The position numbers and the translations under genes were made by a program. Source: Gillisia hiemivivida (GTDB lineage Bacteria > Bacteroidota > Bacteroidia > Flavobacteriales > Flavobacteriaceae). From it: a stretch of DNA of 64,000 nucleotides. The DNA lies in NCBI RefSeq assembly GCF_007997295.1, contig NZ_VORY01000001.1, positions 434,001 through 498,000 of the forward strand. Direction: 5' to 3'. How positions within the stretch are numbered: the first letter of the stretch is position 1; each line of letters opens with the position of its first letter. A model generated the notes under the pieces. It had not been told where the DNA came from and searched no databases. It saw only the letters and a program-made list of their open reading frames with translations. Of this stretch, positions 63,096 through 64,000 are shown in pieces.

Positions 63096-64000
63096 TTAGT
63101 TATTAGTAGTTACACGTTGTCCGTTCCTTATGCTTTTTGCACCTTCAATAATAATAGTCTCCCCAGGTTTTAGACCACTTTTAACCTCAATTTCGTTTTC
63201 ATAGGTATAACCTATTTCTAAAATCACTTTTTTAGCAATTCCAATCGAATCATTTTCAGCCTCATATAAAAAAACAATGGTCTCTCCTTTAGAGTTTTCC
63301 TGAAGTATGTTTGCAGGAATGGTTACAGCATTTGCGTTGGAATAATCATTTAATTGAACAGTAGCTATCAAGTTAGGCTTTACAAAACCATCTTTGTTGG
63401 GGATTTCAATTTCAACATCAAAAGTCCTGTTGTCTGGATTAATGTAGTTACCAACTTGGCGCACAATTCCTTTGTAGGTTTGCCCTATTGAAGCTAAATT
63501 TACATTCACAGCAGTTCCTTTTTCTACGGTTTTGGTATAATTTTCAGGAACAGATGCTTTAACGTACATGTTGTCTAAATTCACTAGTCGAATAACTTCG
63601 GTTTGTCCTTGATTAACAACTTGCCCTTGATCTGCAATGATATTATCTACAACTCCGGAAAAAGGTGCAGTAATAACTGTTTTAGATAATTGTGATCTTA
63701 ACTGGTTTGTGGCATTTTTAGTAGCTTCATAATTCGCTTTTGCTTCTAAATACTGTATTTCCGATCCAATCTTTTGATCCCACAAACGTTCTTGTCTCTC
63801 AAAAGTAGTTTTTGCAAGCGCCATTTGAGTTTCTTGTTGAGCAACTTGGCTGGATAAACCACCGTCGTCTATAAGTGCTAAACGCTGCCCCTTAGTTACT
63901 TTTTGGCCTTGTTTTACATAAACCCTAGTTAAAACTCCGGAGTATTCAGGATATAAAATAATGTTCTGATCTGTTTCTACATTTCCTTGCACCTCTACAA
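63096..64000 (-). CDS. RND periplasmic adaptor (HlyD/MFP family), N-terminus beyond window
   Basis: The frame is open to the right edge; GTG 63992 is an internal Val (EVQGNVETDQ), not a start. Visible parts: lipoyl/barrel-sandwich halves (YPEYSGVLTRVYVKQGQKVTKG and APFSGVVDNIIADQGQ), a coiled-coil hairpin between them, then the beta-barrel and membrane-proximal domains (VTIPANILQE ... IEVKSGLKPGETIIIEG). Links the permease to an outer-membrane channel. The end is 13 bp before the permease start. Confidence 0.9.
   Translation of the reverse strand, partial: VEVQGNVETDQNIILYPEYSGVLTRVYVKQGQKVTKGQRLALIDDGGLSSQVAQQETQMALAKTTFERQERLWDQKIGSEIQYLEAKANYEATKNATNQLRSQLSKTVITAPFSGVVDNIIADQGQVVNQGQTEVIRLVNLDNMYVKASVPENYTKTVEKGTAVNVNLASIGQTYKGIVRQVGNYINPDNRTFDVEIEIPNKDGFVKPNLIATVQLNDYSNANAVTIPANILQENSKGETIVFLYEAENDSIGIAKKVILEIGYTYENEIEVKSGLKPGETIIIEGAKSIRNGQRVTTNN

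Overview
The window looks like a chromosomal segment of a marine-type Flavobacteriaceae bacterium (Bacteroidota, close to Gramella/Christiangramia or Zunongwangia by protein flavour). It is AT-rich. Several leaders carry exact matches to the Bacteroidota -7 box TAnnTTTG, there are many lipoproteins with a Bacteroidota-style lipobox, and strong Shine-Dalgarno sites are rare. It carries family-typical genes: S9/M28/M13 exported peptidases, GalE-like threonine dehydrogenase, ligase-associated helicase/PdeM and two-component propeller kinases. No rRNA, tRNA, CRISPR array, integrase or transposase gene was seen.

Layout. 1-6.5 kb: start of an exported protein running off the left edge, a membrane protein, the helicase-PdeM DNA-repair pair, a TspO-like protein and a flavoprotein disulfide reductase. 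6.6-14.4 kb: mfd, then a 3.9-kb accessory island of duplicated HExxH metallopeptidase-like genes, each followed by a small lipoprotein gene. A displaced copy of the mfd 3' end follows the island, then yraN. 14.4-22.1 kb: metG (its leader is made of a dispersed multi-hairpin repeat), a histone-deacetylase-like enzyme, acs and ssb. 22.3-27.5 kb: a pentapeptide protein and a four-gene run S9 peptidase / thioesterase / alpha-beta hydrolase / MBL hydrolase, followed by a second copy of the metG-leader repeat and a MITE-like hairpin. 27.8-38.5 kb: exported and membrane peptidases (two M28, one M13), CBS and Zn-ribbon proteins, and intergenic repeats including a ~121-bp-period tandem array. 38.9-39.4 kb: a DUF559 endonuclease-like gene between inverted repeats.

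39.7-52.7 kb is the most striking segment: a tightly spaced, same-strand signalling cluster. It holds a decayed FIST sensor gene, a soluble histidine kinase, a 1,939-residue kinase with eight tandem ~185-residue sensor-like repeats, and a lipid-anchored two-propeller hybrid-type sensor kinase. These are followed by a single-domain response regulator, a response regulator fused to a class III nucleotidyl cyclase, and a membrane protein of the Pycsar-effector (PycTM/DUF5706) type. Read together, it looks like a phosphorelay that controls cyclic-nucleotide synthesis, with the nucleotide acting on a membrane effector.

52.8-64 kb: two lipoproteins, threonine dehydrogenase, a cold-shock protein, a ClC channel with CBS domains, aspS, and an RND efflux permease with its adaptor, which is cut by the right edge.
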